Shown: positions 22,270 through 31,050, numbered from the stretch's first letter. The stretch is 64,000 nucleotides of DNA from Streptomyces malaysiense (GCF_000980885.2 NZ_LBDA02000054.1:47578-111577); one strand, 5' to 3'. Notes: generated by a model from the sequence alone, not told the origin. Translations and numbers: made by a program.

Positions 22270-23712
22270 GTGACTTCAGCGCCCGCCAAGCCCCGCATCC
22301 CGAACGTCCTCGCCGGACGCTACGCCTCCGCCGAGCTCGCCACGCTCTGGTCGCCCGAGCAGAAGGTGAAACTGGAGCGGCAGCTCTGGCTCGCCGTGCT
22401 GCGGGCGCAGAAGGACCTCGGCATCGAGGTGCCGGACGAGGCGATCGCCGACTACGAGCGGGTCCTCGACACCGTCGACCTTGCCTCGATCGCCGAGCGC
22501 GAGAAGGTCACCCGGCACGACGTGAAGGCGCGGATCGAGGAGTTCAACGCCCTCGCCGGGCACGAGCACGTGCACAAGGGCATGACCTCCCGTGACCTGA
22601 CGGAGAACGTCGAGCAGCTCCAGATCCGGCTCTCCCTGGAGCTGATGCGCGACCGCACCGTGTCCGTCCTCGCCCGCCTGGGCAAGCTGGCCGGCGAGTA
22701 CGCCGAGCTGGTCATGGCCGGCCGCTCGCACAACGTGGCCGCGCAGGCCACCACCCTGGGCAAGCGCTTCGCGACCGCCGCCGACGAACTGCTGGTGGCC
22801 TACGGCCGCGTCGAGGAACTGCTCGCCCGCTACCCGCTGCGCGGCATCAAGGGCCCGGTCGGCACCGCGCAGGACATGCTGGACCTGCTGGGCGGCGACG
22901 CGGCGAAGCTCGCCGAGCTGGAGCAGCGGATCGCCGCCCACCTCGGCTTCTCCCAGGCGTTCACCTCGGTCGGCCAGGTCTACCCGCGCTCGCTGGACTA
23001 CGAGGCCGTCACCGCGCTGGTGCAGCTGGCGGCGGCGCCGTCCTCGCTGGCCAGGACGATCCGGCTGATGGCCGGCAACGAACTGGTCACCGAGGGCTTC
23101 AAGCCGGGCCAGGTCGGCTCCTCGGCGATGCCGCACAAGATGAACACCCGCTCCTGCGAGCGCGTCAACGGCCTGATGGTGATCCTGCGCGGCTACGCCT
23201 CGATGACCGGCGAGCTGGCGGGCGACCAGTGGAACGAGGGCGACGTGTCCTGCTCCGTGGTGCGCCGGGTGGCGCTCCCGGACGCGTTCTTCGCGCTGGA
23301 CGGCCTGCTGGAGACCTTCCTGACCGTGCTCGACGAGTTCGGCGCGTTCCCGGCGGTCATCGCCCGTGAGCTGGACCGCTACCTGCCGTTCCTCGCCACC
23401 ACCAAGGTGCTGATGGGCGCGGTGCGCGCCGGGGTCGGCCGCGAGGTCGCGCACGAGGCGATCAAGGAGAACGCCGTCGCGACCGCCCTCGCCATGCGCG
23501 AGCAGGGTGCCGAGCGCAACGATCTGCTGGACAAGCTCGCCGCGGACGAGCGGCTGCCGCTGGACCGTGCGCAGCTGGCCGCGCTGATGGCCGACAAGCT
23601 GTCCTTCACGGGCGCCGCGGCCGACCAGGTCGCCGTGGTCGTCGGCCGGATCGAGGAGATCGTCAAGCAGCGCCCGGAGGCCGCCGGCTACACCCCCGGA
23701 GCGATCCTCTGA
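22270..23712 (+). CDS. purB: adenylosuccinate lyase PurB
   Basis: PurB catalyses two fumarate-releasing steps of purine synthesis (SAICAR to AICAR, adenylosuccinate to AMP). From GTG 22270 the protein is 480 residues, normal for actinobacteria. It has HDVKARIEEFNALAGHEHVHKGMTSRDLTEN (split here as HDVKARIEEF and HVHKGMTSRDLTEN), and the fumarase-superfamily signature loop GSSAMPHKMNT with the catalytic serine. The frame is open far upstream, but MTSAPAKPRIPNVLAGRYAS is the typical start and fits a leaderless promoter at 22256. Confidence 0.95.
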   Translation: MTSAPAKPRIPNVLAGRYASAELATLWSPEQKVKLERQLWLAVLRAQKDLGIEVPDEAIADYERVLDTVDLASIAEREKVTRHDVKARIEEFNALAGHEHVHKGMTSRDLTENVEQLQIRLSLELMRDRTVSVLARLGKLAGEYAELVMAGRSHNVAAQATTLGKRFATAADELLVAYGRVEELLARYPLRGIKGPVGTAQDMLDLLGGDAAKLAELEQRIAAHLGFSQAFTSVGQVYPRSLDYEAVTALVQLAAAPSSLARTIRLMAGNELVTEGFKPGQVGSSAMPHKMNTRSCERVNGLMVILRGYASMTGELAGDQWNEGDVSCSVVRRVALPDAFFALDGLLETFLTVLDEFGAFPAVIARELDRYLPFLATTKVLMGAVRAGVGREVAHEAIKENAVATALAMREQGAERNDLLDKLAADERLPLDRAQLAALMADKLSFTGAAADQVAVVVGRIEEIVKQRPEAAGYTPGAIL

Positions 23713-24257
23713 CTCCGCTTCCCTCGAAGGCGGACCTGGAGGCCGCCCGCGACCGCCTCGTCCCGGACGTGGTCGCGGGTGGCCTCCGTGTCCTCTTCTG
23801 CGGCATCAACCCGGGGCTGATGACGGCGGCCACCGGCCACCACTTCGCCCGTCCGGGCAACCGGTTCTGGCCGGTGCTGCACCTGTCCGGCTTCACCCCG
23901 CGACTGCTGGCACCGGCCGAGCAGCGGGACCTGCTCTCGTACGGCCTCGGCATCACCAACGTCGTCGCCCGCGCCACCGCGCGGGCGGACGAGCTGACGG
24001 CCGAGGAGTACACCGAGGGCGGCCGGCTGCTGACCGAGAAGGTACGGCGCCTCGCACCGCGCTGGCTCGCCGTGGTCGGCGTGACCGCCTACCGCGCCGC
24101 CTTCGCCGACCGCACCGCCCGCACAGGCCCCCAGCGACGGACCATCGGCGACACCCGGATCTGGGTCCTCCCCAACCCCAGCGGGCTGAACGCCCATTGG
24201 ACGGCGGCGACGATGGCGGAGGAGTACGGCCGGTTGCGGCTGGCCGCGGAGCAGTAG
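23709..24257 (+). CDS. mug: G/U mismatch-specific DNA glycosylase Mug
   Basis: Mug-family glycosylases remove uracil or thymine opposite guanine in base-excision repair. Motifs are RVLFCGINPGL with the catalytic asparagine, HHFARPGNRFW, and LPNPSGLNAHW near the end. The first GTG is at 23769 (162 residues), which leaves only six residues before the active-site strand. The in-frame sequence before it reads LTPLPSKADLEAARDRLVPD, matching the usual N terminus. I therefore place the start at the CTG 23709, which overlaps the purB stop (CTGA). The start is uncertain; the gene call is not. Confidence 0.87.
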   Translation: MTPLPSKADLEAARDRLVPDVVAGGLRVLFCGINPGLMTAATGHHFARPGNRFWPVLHLSGFTPRLLAPAEQRDLLSYGLGITNVVARATARADELTAEEYTEGGRLLTEKVRRLAPRWLAVVGVTAYRAAFADRTARTGPQRRTIGDTRIWVLPNPSGLNAHWTAATMAEEYGRLRLAAEQ

Positions 24258-24258
24258 C

Positions 24259-24975
24259 TCAGGCGTCCCTGCGGCTGACGGACCAGGCGCCCGCCAGGAG
24301 AGCCGCCGCCGCCCACAGGGCGCACACCGCGAGGCCGGACCAGGGACCGAGGGGACCGTCCCAGGCGCTGTGCAGGGCGACCTGGCCCGCGCGGTCGGGA
24401 AGGAAGTCGGCGATGCCCGAGGACATGTCGCCGATCACGAAGGACACGGTCAGCAGGAACGGGATCAGGACCGAGAGGGTGGCGACACCGCTGCGCAGTA
24501 CGGCGGTGAGGCCCGCGGCGAACAGGGCCATCAGGGTGAGCTGGAGGTCGCAGCCGACGGCGCCGCGCAGCCCCTGGGGCCAGGTCGGGCCGGCTGCGCC
24601 GAGGACGGCCTTGCCGACCAGGAGAGTCACCGCTCCCGTGAGCAGTCCCACGACGAGCACGGGCAGGGCGATCGCGACCACCTTGGCGGCGAACCAGCGC
24701 GGCCGGTCCGGGGTGGCCGTCAGCGTCAGCCGCAGTGCCCCGCCCCGGAACTCCGCCGCCACGGCCGTCGTCCCGAAGGCGATGGCGGCGATCTGTCCGA
24801 AGCCGATGCCGAAGAACGCCGAGAACAGCGGGTCGGGGTCGTTCTCCTCGGGCGAGGCCGAGGCGAGCGCGGAGAAGGCGGCCGTGACGAGGACGATCGC
24901 GGCCAGCGAACCGACGAGCGAGCGCAGGCTGCGGATCTTGATCAGCTCGGCGTGCAGAACCGGGGCGAACGGCAT
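24259..24975 (-). CDS. ABC-2 type permease
   Basis: The 238-residue membrane protein has about six hydrophobic segments, beginning after an N-terminal AELIKIRSLRS stretch that is typical of ABC-2 permeases. VAAEFRGGALRLTLTATPDR resembles the coupling region seen in this family. It follows the ATPase gene by two bases on the same strand. Together they make an exporter or self-resistance pump, divergent from a two-component system. Confidence 0.87.
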   Translation of the reverse strand: MPFAPVLHAELIKIRSLRSLVGSLAAIVLVTAAFSALASASPEENDPDPLFSAFFGIGFGQIAAIAFGTTAVAAEFRGGALRLTLTATPDRPRWFAAKVVAIALPVLVVGLLTGAVTLLVGKAVLGAAGPTWPQGLRGAVGCDLQLTLMALFAAGLTAVLRSGVATLSVLIPFLLTVSFVIGDMSSGIADFLPDRAGQVALHSAWDGPLGPWSGLAVCALWAAAALLAGAWSVSRRDA

Positions 24976-24977
24976 GG

Positions 24978-25898
24978 TCAGACCTCCTGGGGCTGGGTGC
25001 TGAACTCGGCCTCGGCCGCGGTCAGATCGAGGTACGCCTGCTCCAAGGTGCCCTCGCGGTAGGCCAGTTCCAGCACGGGCACGCCCTCCCGGGCGAGCAG
25101 GTGGCCGAGTTGCTCGGCGCGGGCGTGCCGCACCGTCCAGGCGCCGTCCGCATGCCGGACGGCGTCGTGGCCGTGCCGGGCGAGCAGTTCGCCGAGCACA
25201 CCGGCGTCGGCGCTGCGCACCCTGACCTCGGGCTGGACCCGGGCGTCGATGAACTGCCGCACGGAGGTGTCGGCAAGGAGGCGGCCGCGGCCGAGGACGA
25301 CCAGGTGGTCGGCGAAGGAGGCGGTCTCGTTCATCAGGTGGCTGGACACCAGGACGGTACGGCCGTCGGCGGCGAGGCCGCGCAGCAGGGTGCGGATCCA
25401 GACGATGCCCTCGGGGTCGAGGCCGTTGGCGGGCTCGTCCAGCAGGATCACCTCGGGGTCGCCGAGCAGGGCCGCGGCGATGCCGAGCCGCTGGCGCATG
25501 CCGAGCGAGTAGGTGCCCACCCGGCGCCGGGCCACCTCGGCGAGACCGGTCCGTTCGAGGACCGCGTCGACGCGGGCACCGGGGACGCGGTTGCTCGCCG
25601 CGAGGGCCCGCAGATGGTCGCGGGCGGTGCGCGAGCGGTGCGCGGCCCCGGCTTCCAGCAGGGCGCCCACCCGGCGCAGCGGCTCGCGCAGCGCGGCGTA
25701 CGCCCGGCCGCCGATGGTGGCGGTGCCCGAGGTGGGGCGGTCGAGGCCGAGGACGAGACGCATGGTGGTGGACTTGCCCGCGCCGTTGGGGCCGAGGAAG
25801 CCGGTGACCCGGCCGGGGCGGACGCTGAAGCTCAGACCGTCCACGGCCCGCCGGGCGCCGTACTCCTTGGTGAGGTCGCGTACGTCGATGCTGGTCAT
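24978..25898 (-). CDS. ABC transporter ATPase (ABC-2 exporter)
   Basis: The 306-residue DrrA-like ATPase has Walker A GPNGAGKST, a Q-loop in LLEAGAAHRSRTARD, the signature YSLGMRQRLGIA, Walker B VILLDEPANGLDPEG and an extended C-terminal domain of about 90 residues. The permease follows. The gene is divergent from a NarL-type histidine kinase, a common layout for peptide-antibiotic sensing and export modules in actinobacteria. Two tandem palindromes occupy the shared promoter region. Confidence 0.92.
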   Translation of the reverse strand: MTSIDVRDLTKEYGARRAVDGLSFSVRPGRVTGFLGPNGAGKSTTMRLVLGLDRPTSGTATIGGRAYAALREPLRRVGALLEAGAAHRSRTARDHLRALAASNRVPGARVDAVLERTGLAEVARRRVGTYSLGMRQRLGIAAALLGDPEVILLDEPANGLDPEGIVWIRTLLRGLAADGRTVLVSSHLMNETASFADHLVVLGRGRLLADTSVRQFIDARVQPEVRVRSADAGVLGELLARHGHDAVRHADGAWTVRHARAEQLGHLLAREGVPVLELAYREGTLEQAYLDLTAAEAEFSTQPQEV

Positions 25899-25930
25899 GA
25901 CCTCAGCCTGACGGGGCAGGGGAGTTGGCG

Positions 25931-25972
25931 CCTCCCCCGCCGGCGGGGACCGCCTCCCCCGGGCGGGGGAGG
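25931..25972. promoter_or_regulatory. two tandem palindromes in the divergent promoter
   Basis: CCTCCCCCG (25953-25961) and CGGGGGAGG (25964-25972) form a perfect 9-bp inverted repeat. A similar imperfect palindrome (CCTCCCCCGCCGGCGGGGA) lies at 25931-25949. The centres are about 22 bp apart, two helical turns. The position between the ABC operon and the two-component genes suggests response-regulator binding rather than termination. Confidence 0.55.
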
Positions 25973-26005
25973 TCCGTTGTCGGCGGCGGGTGCGACGATG
26001 AGCCC

Positions 26006-27181
26006 ATGGTCCGCCTCCTGCGCCCGTTGCTGCGCGGGACGACGTACACGCGGCTGCTGCATCTGTGGGTACCGATGCTGATGGAGAGTCTGTGGCTCTT
26101 CATCGACCCCTCGCGCCCCTGGGTGCCCGCCCTGGTGCTCGTCCCGCTCGGACTGCTGCCGGCCGTCCGCCGGGGCGAGGGCGTCCAGGCGCGGTTGCTG
26201 CTGACGCCCGACGCACCGGATTCCGGCATATCCGAGGCCCCGGCGGCGAGTTGGCGGGAGCGGCTGCGCACGGTGGGGTGGCTGGAGCTGCGCTGGGTGC
26301 TCGGCTGGACGATCTGCTACGTCACGGTGCGACTGCTCGTCGCCGCGGTCGAGCTGGCGCGCTGCGCGTGGGGGCACGTACCGTCCGGGGCGCCGTTGCT
26401 GGACCGGCTGCCGCCGGCGCGCGCCTGGGCCCTGGCCTCACCTGTCGCCCTGCTCGCCCTGTACGGCGCGGTCGTCGGCCTGGGCGTGCTGGTCACGGCG
26501 TGCGCGCGCCTGCTGCTCGGGCCGTCGGCCGCCGAGCGACTGGCCGCGCTGGAGGAGCGCACCGAGCAACTGCTCGAACGGAACCGGATCGCCCGGGAGT
26601 TGCACGACTCCATCGGGCACGCGCTGACGGTGGCGGTGGTGCAGGCGGGCGCGGCGCGCGCGGCGGCCGATCCGGAGTTCACCGACCGGGCGCTCGGCGC
26701 GGTCGAGGAGACCGGCCGGGCCGCGCTCGCCGATCTGGAGCGGGTGCTGGGGGTGCTGCGTGAGACCGGGCGGCCGGCGAGCGCCCGGCCCACGCTGGCC
26801 GAGGCGGACCGGCTCCTGGAGTCGGCGCGGGCCTCGGGGGCGACGGTGGACGCCGAGGTGTCGGGGCCGGTCGCGGCGGTGCCGGGGCCGGTGTCGCGCG
26901 AGGGCTACCGCATCCTCCAGGAGTCGCTGACCAACGTGTTGCGGCACGCGGGCGCCGTACCCGTGCGGGTCCGGGTCGCGGTCACCGACGACCGGCTGCT
27001 GCTGCGGGTGCGCAACGCCCTGCCGGAACCGATACCCGGACCGGGCCGCGGCAGCGGGCTGCGCGGCATACGGGAGCGCGCCGCCCTGCTCGGCGGCACC
27101 GCGCACACCGGCCCGGAGCGGGACGAGTGGCTGGTGCGGGTGGAACTACCGCTGGGCCGGACGGCATCGGGGGTGATCTAG
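26006..27181 (+). CDS. NarL-type sensor histidine kinase
   Basis: The 391-residue protein has four predicted membrane segments in the first 175 residues, a short coiled linker (LAALEERTEQLLERN), a HisKA_3 dimerisation domain with the phospho-acceptor His200 in ARELHDSIGHAL, and an HATPase_c domain (NVLRHAG N-box; GRGSGLRGIRERA G-box). There is no large extracellular domain, so it probably senses within the membrane. The ATG at 26006 gives MVRLLRPLLRG; earlier in-frame codons read into the palindromes. The response regulator follows nine bases later. Confidence 0.9.
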   Translation: MVRLLRPLLRGTTYTRLLHLWVPMLMESLWLFIDPSRPWVPALVLVPLGLLPAVRRGEGVQARLLLTPDAPDSGISEAPAASWRERLRTVGWLELRWVLGWTICYVTVRLLVAAVELARCAWGHVPSGAPLLDRLPPARAWALASPVALLALYGAVVGLGVLVTACARLLLGPSAAERLAALEERTEQLLERNRIARELHDSIGHALTVAVVQAGAARAAADPEFTDRALGAVEETGRAALADLERVLGVLRETGRPASARPTLAEADRLLESARASGATVDAEVSGPVAAVPGPVSREGYRILQESLTNVLRHAGAVPVRVRVAVTDDRLLLRVRNALPEPIPGPGRGSGLRGIRERAALLGGTAHTGPERDEWLVRVELPLGRTASGVI

Positions 27182-27190
27182 TCTGGCCGG

Positions 27191-27850
27191 ATGCCGGTCA
27201 CCGTACTCCTCGTCGACGACGAGCCACTGGTCCGCGCGGGGCTGCGGGCCGTGCTCGGGGCGCAGCCCGACATCGAGGTGGTGGGTGAGGCGGCGGACGG
27301 CGCGGCGGTGATCCCGCTGGTGCGTCGGCTGCGCCCCGACGTCGTGGCCATGGACGTACGGATGCCGCTGCTGGACGGCATCGAGGCCACCCGCGCGGTG
27401 CTGCGCACGGTGGCCGACCCGCCGAAGATCCTCGTGGTGACCACCTTCGAGGACGACGAGTACGTGTACGAGGCACTGCGCGCGGGCGCCGACGGGTTCC
27501 TGCTGAAGCGGGCCCGGCCCGCCGAGATCGTGCACGCGGTGCGGCTGATCGCCGAGGGCGAGTCGCTGCTGTTCCCCGCCTCGGTACGACGGCTCGCCGA
27601 GCGGTACGGCGACGGCGCGGGCAGGCCCGCGCGGGCCGGGACGGCGCGGACGCGGCTGACCGGGCGGGAGGCGGAGGTGCTGCGGCTGATGGCGCGGGGG
27701 CTGTCCAACGCGGAGATCGCCGCCCGGCTGGTGGTGGGTGCGGAGACGGTCAAGTCGCATGTGAGTGCCGTACTGGCCAAGCTCGGTGCGCGCGACCGGA
27801 CGCAGGCGGTGATCGCGGCGTACGAGTCGGGGTTCGTGGAACCGCGCTGA
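27191..27850 (+). CDS. NarL/FixJ-family response regulator
   Basis: The 219-residue protein has a receiver domain (residues 3-120) with Asp9/Asp10, the phosphorylation site Asp55 in VVAMDVRMP, and the switch lysine in GFLLKRARP. It also has a LuxR-type helix-turn-helix (about 150-210; LTGREAEVLRLMARGLSNAEIA and ETVKSHVSAVLAKLG). It pairs with the upstream kinase and most likely controls the divergent ABC exporter. Confidence 0.94.
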   Translation: MPVTVLLVDDEPLVRAGLRAVLGAQPDIEVVGEAADGAAVIPLVRRLRPDVVAMDVRMPLLDGIEATRAVLRTVADPPKILVVTTFEDDEYVYEALRAGADGFLLKRARPAEIVHAVRLIAEGESLLFPASVRRLAERYGDGAGRPARAGTARTRLTGREAEVLRLMARGLSNAEIAARLVVGAETVKSHVSAVLAKLGARDRTQAVIAAYESGFVEPR

Positions 27851-27946
27851 GCCGGCTGTTCCGCTCCGGCCCAGCCCGGCGCTCGCCGGGGCGGTGCGGG
27901 ACGAGTACGATCCGGCCAACACGCCCGCGAGCTGGGAGGACGGACG

Positions 27947-29104
27947 GTGGGGCAGCTGACCGGCGGCGATCCCTCGCTGCTGCGAAGGATCAACTCCGCG
28001 GTGGTGCTGCACGCGCTGCGGGCCACGGACTGTGCGACGCTCACCGAGATCGCGCGGGTCACCGGGCTGTCCCGGCCCACGGTCGAGGGCGTGGTGGAGG
28101 GCCTGATCGAGGCGGGGCTCGTGGTGGAGCGAGCCGCCGACGAGGGCATCGCACGCCGGCAGGGGCGCCCGGCCCGCCGGTTCCGGTTCCGGGCCGAGGC
28201 GGGGCATCTGCTGGGCCTGGAGATCGGCCCGCACCGGGTCGCGGCGCTGCTGTCGGACCTGGACGGGCGGGTGCTGGGCCGGCAGGCCAAGGAGGTCACC
28301 GAGACGGCGTCGGCGGACGAGCGTCTGGACCGGCTGCGCGGCACGGTCGCCGAGTTGCTGCGGCGTTGCGGGGTCCCCCGGGACTCGCTGCGCGCGGTGG
28401 GCGTGGGCACGCCCGGCATCGTGGCGGGCGACGGGACGGTGCGGCTGAGCACGGCGCTGCCGCAGTGGACGGGGCTGAACCTCGGTGAGCGGCTGGGCCG
28501 TTCCTTCAAGTGTCCGGTGCTGGTGGAGAACGACGCCAACGCGGCGGCGGTCGCCGAGCACTGGAAGGGCGCGGCGGACGGCACCGACGACGTGGTGTTC
28601 GTACTGGCCGGGCTGAGCCCCGGGGCGGGCGCGCTGATCGGCGGCAGGCTGCACCGCGGCTTCGGCGGGGCGGCCGGGGAGATCGGGGCGCTGCACCTGC
28701 TGGGCCGGGAGGCCACCCCGGAAACCCTGCTGTCCACGACCGACGAGCCGTTGCACCCGCTGGACGAGCAGGCGGTGGCCCAGGTGTTCGCGCTGGCGCG
28801 CGAGGGCGATCTGCGGGCGCGGGCGGCCGTGGAGCGGTTCATCCAGCGGCTGGTGCACGACGTGGCCGCGCTGGTGCTGGCGCTCGATCCGGAGCTGGTC
28901 GTGATCGGCGGCTGGGCGGCCGGACTGGACGGCGTCCTGGAACCGCTGCGCCGCGAACTGGCCCGCTACTGTCTGCGGCCGCCCCGGGTGGCGCTGTCCG
29001 CGCTGGGCGAGGCGGCCGTGGCCACCGGGGCGCTGCGGCTGGCCCTGGACCATGTGGAGGAACAGTTGTTCGCGGTGGAGGGCACGGTGACGGCGCGCCG
29101 CTGA
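27947..29104 (+). CDS. ROK-family transcriptional regulator
   Basis: The 385-residue protein has an N-terminal winged helix (about residues 10-75; LTEIARVTGLSRPTVEGVVEGL) and a ROK sugar-binding domain (LGLEIGPHRVAALLSDLDG; VENDANAAAVAEH; GFGGAAGEIGAL). The CxCGxxGC zinc motif of ROK kinases is missing, as expected for a regulator rather than an active kinase. Such proteins repress sugar-uptake genes; the target is not adjacent. The GTG start follows GGGAGG. Confidence 0.9.
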   Translation: MGQLTGGDPSLLRRINSAVVLHALRATDCATLTEIARVTGLSRPTVEGVVEGLIEAGLVVERAADEGIARRQGRPARRFRFRAEAGHLLGLEIGPHRVAALLSDLDGRVLGRQAKEVTETASADERLDRLRGTVAELLRRCGVPRDSLRAVGVGTPGIVAGDGTVRLSTALPQWTGLNLGERLGRSFKCPVLVENDANAAAVAEHWKGAADGTDDVVFVLAGLSPGAGALIGGRLHRGFGGAAGEIGALHLLGREATPETLLSTTDEPLHPLDEQAVAQVFALAREGDLRARAAVERFIQRLVHDVAALVLALDPELVVIGGWAAGLDGVLEPLRRELARYCLRPPRVALSALGEAAVATGALRLALDHVEEQLFAVEGTVTARR

Positions 29105-29146
29105 CGACACCCGGCAGGACGCCTCCGGGGCGTGGGACTTCGCCGT

Positions 29147-30067
29147 CTACGGCGCCGCGAGGCCCGCCCCGGCCAGCAGTTGGTCCGCCACGAGCCGGGC
29201 GCCACAGTCGCCGACGAGGATCGTGTAGTGGTTGGTGCCGGGTACGCGCAGGGTGCGGACCCGCTCGGGGTCGAGCTTCGCGGCGGCGAGGCGGTCGCCG
29301 TCGTACAGGCCCTGCGGCTCGTCCATCAGGCCCCGTTCCGCCCAGAGCAGTCGCGCGGGCAGCGGCAGTCGGTGGATCGCCTCGGCCACCTCGCCGCCGA
29401 GCTGGTCGATGCCGTCGACACGGACGGCCTCGATCGCGCAGGAGGAGCGCATTGCGGGTTCCTCGCCGACGAGATCGCGCTGGATGTAGGCGTCCACCCA
29501 GGGCGACCAGGCGGCGGCGAAGCCCGGGTGCCGCCGCCAGAAGGCCCGGTAGGCGTCCCGGTCCTCGAAGGTCGTCGACAGGCGGGCCATGGCCGGGCCG
29601 AGTACGGCGGCGATCAGCTCGTCGGGCTCCGGTCCGGCCGGCACGGGGAAGGTCACTCCGCCGTCGACGAGCAGCAGGGCGGAGGGCAGCCCGGGGTGGC
29701 GCACGGCGGTCAGGGCGGCGGTGAAGGCGCCCATGGAGTGGCCGGTGAGCACCACGGGGCCGGGGGCCAGCCGGGCGGCCACGGCGGCCATGTCGTCGGC
29801 GTGCGCGGCGATGCCGTACGGGCCGGGCAGGTCGCTGCTGCGGGCCCGGCCGCGCAGGTCGGGGGCGAGCAGGGTGACGCGGCCGGTCAGATGGTGGGCG
29901 ACCCGGGCCCAGGACAGGCCGTTGGCGGTGATGCCGTGCAGGGCCAGCACCACGGGGGCGGCGGGGTCGGCGGCGGGCCAGCGCAGTACGGCCAGATCGC
30001 CGCCGTGCACGGGTACGCGCAGCTCCTCGTGCGCCGGTATCTCTGCTGCGGGCTGGATGCGGCTCAT
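29147..30067 (-). CDS. alpha/beta hydrolase
   Basis: The 306-residue alpha/beta-hydrolase has an oxyanion-hole motif LALHGITANG, a nucleophile elbow LTGHSMGAF and a C-terminal histidine in VPGTNHYTILVGD. There is no signal peptide. It is convergent with the ROK gene. The substrate is unknown; the cap region (FWRRHPGFAAAWSPW) gives no clear clue. Confidence 0.88.
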   Translation of the reverse strand: MSRIQPAAEIPAHEELRVPVHGGDLAVLRWPAADPAAPVVLALHGITANGLSWARVAHHLTGRVTLLAPDLRGRARSSDLPGPYGIAAHADDMAAVAARLAPGPVVLTGHSMGAFTAALTAVRHPGLPSALLLVDGGVTFPVPAGPEPDELIAAVLGPAMARLSTTFEDRDAYRAFWRRHPGFAAAWSPWVDAYIQRDLVGEEPAMRSSCAIEAVRVDGIDQLGGEVAEAIHRLPLPARLLWAERGLMDEPQGLYDGDRLAAAKLDPERVRTLRVPGTNHYTILVGDCGARLVADQLLAGAGLAAP

Positions 30068-30130
30068 GGCGGAACGGTCTCCTCGCGGTGCGTGGTCGCC
30101 CGAATCATAGGAGCGTCACACGGCCGAGGA

Positions 30131-30196
30131 CATGGTGCCGGCCGCGACTCCCCCGCACCGGTGCATGGTGCCGGCCGCCACTTCCCCGCACCGGCG
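30131..30196. repeat. 33-bp tandem duplication
   Basis: Positions 30131-30163 and 30164-30196 are direct repeats of 33 bp that differ at three positions. They lie between the start of the hydrolase gene and the end of the GntR gene. The second copy supplies one arm of a hairpin (30187-30207). Confidence 0.9.
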
Positions 30197-30205
30197 CGAC
30201 CGGTG

Positions 30206-30232
30206 CGCGCCCCGGATGAGTTCCGGGGCGCG
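30206..30232 (-). terminator. terminator of the GntR gene
   Basis: CGCGCCCCGGA (30206-30216) pairs perfectly with TCCGGGGCGCG (30222-30232) around a 5-base loop, 57 bases beyond the GntR stop. An alternative 8-bp hairpin, CGCACCGG/CCGGTGCG (30187-30207), overlaps it by two bases. Both are GC-rich with no U tract. Confidence 0.75.
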
Positions 30233-30288
30233 AGGACGGGTCGGGAAGACCGCCGGTGAGCCGGAGGCCCGGCGGGCCGCCGCGTGGA

Positions 30289-31050
30289 TCAGGAGGCCCG
30301 CCGGGCCGGGTCGTGGTGGATCTCCACGCCGGCGCTGTCGCCGAAGGTCAGCCGGCAGGTGTCGGCGCGGTAGGTCGCCACGGAGAGGGCGGCGGTGCGG
30401 CCCTCGACGGTGAAGCGGGTGGTGACGACCAGGACGGGCGAACCGGGCAGCCGGTCCAGCTCACGGGCGTCGTCCGCGCGCGCCGAACCCAGTTCGACGG
30501 CGCGGTCCTGGCCCTCCAGGTCCAGACGGTGCAGCTCCCGCAGCACCGCACGCGCGCGGGCCGCTCCGGAGGGCGCGTCGATGGCGGTGAGACCGGGCAC
30601 CGAGGCGGCCGGGATGTGCAGGAGTTCGGTGGCGACCAGCTGGCCGCCCGACATCCGGGAGCGGCGCACGGTGTGCACGGGTTCGTCCGCGCCGGTCTCC
30701 AGGGCGGCGGCGACGGCCGCGGCCGGAATCTCCTGGGCACAGTCGACGGCCTGCCAGGCGTCCCCGGCGGCGCCGGGCCAGGAGTGCTGTTCGCCGCCGA
30801 CGGCCACGCCCACGCGCGGTGGCGCGACGGTGGTTCCGACGCCCCGGCGACGCTGCAACCGGCCCTCCAGCTCCAGCTGTTCGAGGGCCTGACGGAGCGT
30901 CGCACGGGCCACGCCGAAGCGGGCGGCCAGATCGCGCTCGTTGGGCAGGATCTCGCCGACCGAGAACTCGGAGTCGAGCGCCTCGCTGAGCACGGTCCTG
31001 AGATGCCAGTACTTCGGTTCCTGCACCGAATCCAGCTGCGTGGTCCCCAC
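30289..31050 (-). CDS. GntR/HutC-family transcriptional regulator
   Basis: The protein has 253 residues from GTG 31050, which follows GGAGG by six bases. It has a winged helix (about residues 12-75; LPNERDLAARFGVARATLRQALEQ) and a UTRA ligand-binding domain of the HutC/DasR type. Unlike DasR itself, it begins VGTTQLDSVQEPKYWHLR. Its own promoter carries a palindrome, TTGGTCAAGACCAA, that differs from the DasR site core (TGGTCTAGACCA) at one position, so it is probably autoregulated or cross-regulated by DasR. An upstream ATG at 31161 lies inside that operator and is rejected. Confidence 0.9.
   Translation of the reverse strand: MGTTQLDSVQEPKYWHLRTVLSEALDSEFSVGEILPNERDLAARFGVARATLRQALEQLELEGRLQRRRGVGTTVAPPRVGVAVGGEQHSWPGAAGDAWQAVDCAQEIPAAAVAAALETGADEPVHTVRRSRMSGGQLVATELLHIPAASVPGLTAIDAPSGAARARAVLRELHRLDLEGQDRAVELGSARADDARELDRLPGSPVLVVTTRFTVEGRTAALSVATYRADTCRLTFGDSAGVEIHHDPARRAS

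Noticed and set aside
30289..31050. Calling the GntR gene dasR
   Set aside because: The dre-like operator and subfamily fit, but the N terminus and DNA-binding helix differ from the DasR sequence as I remember it.
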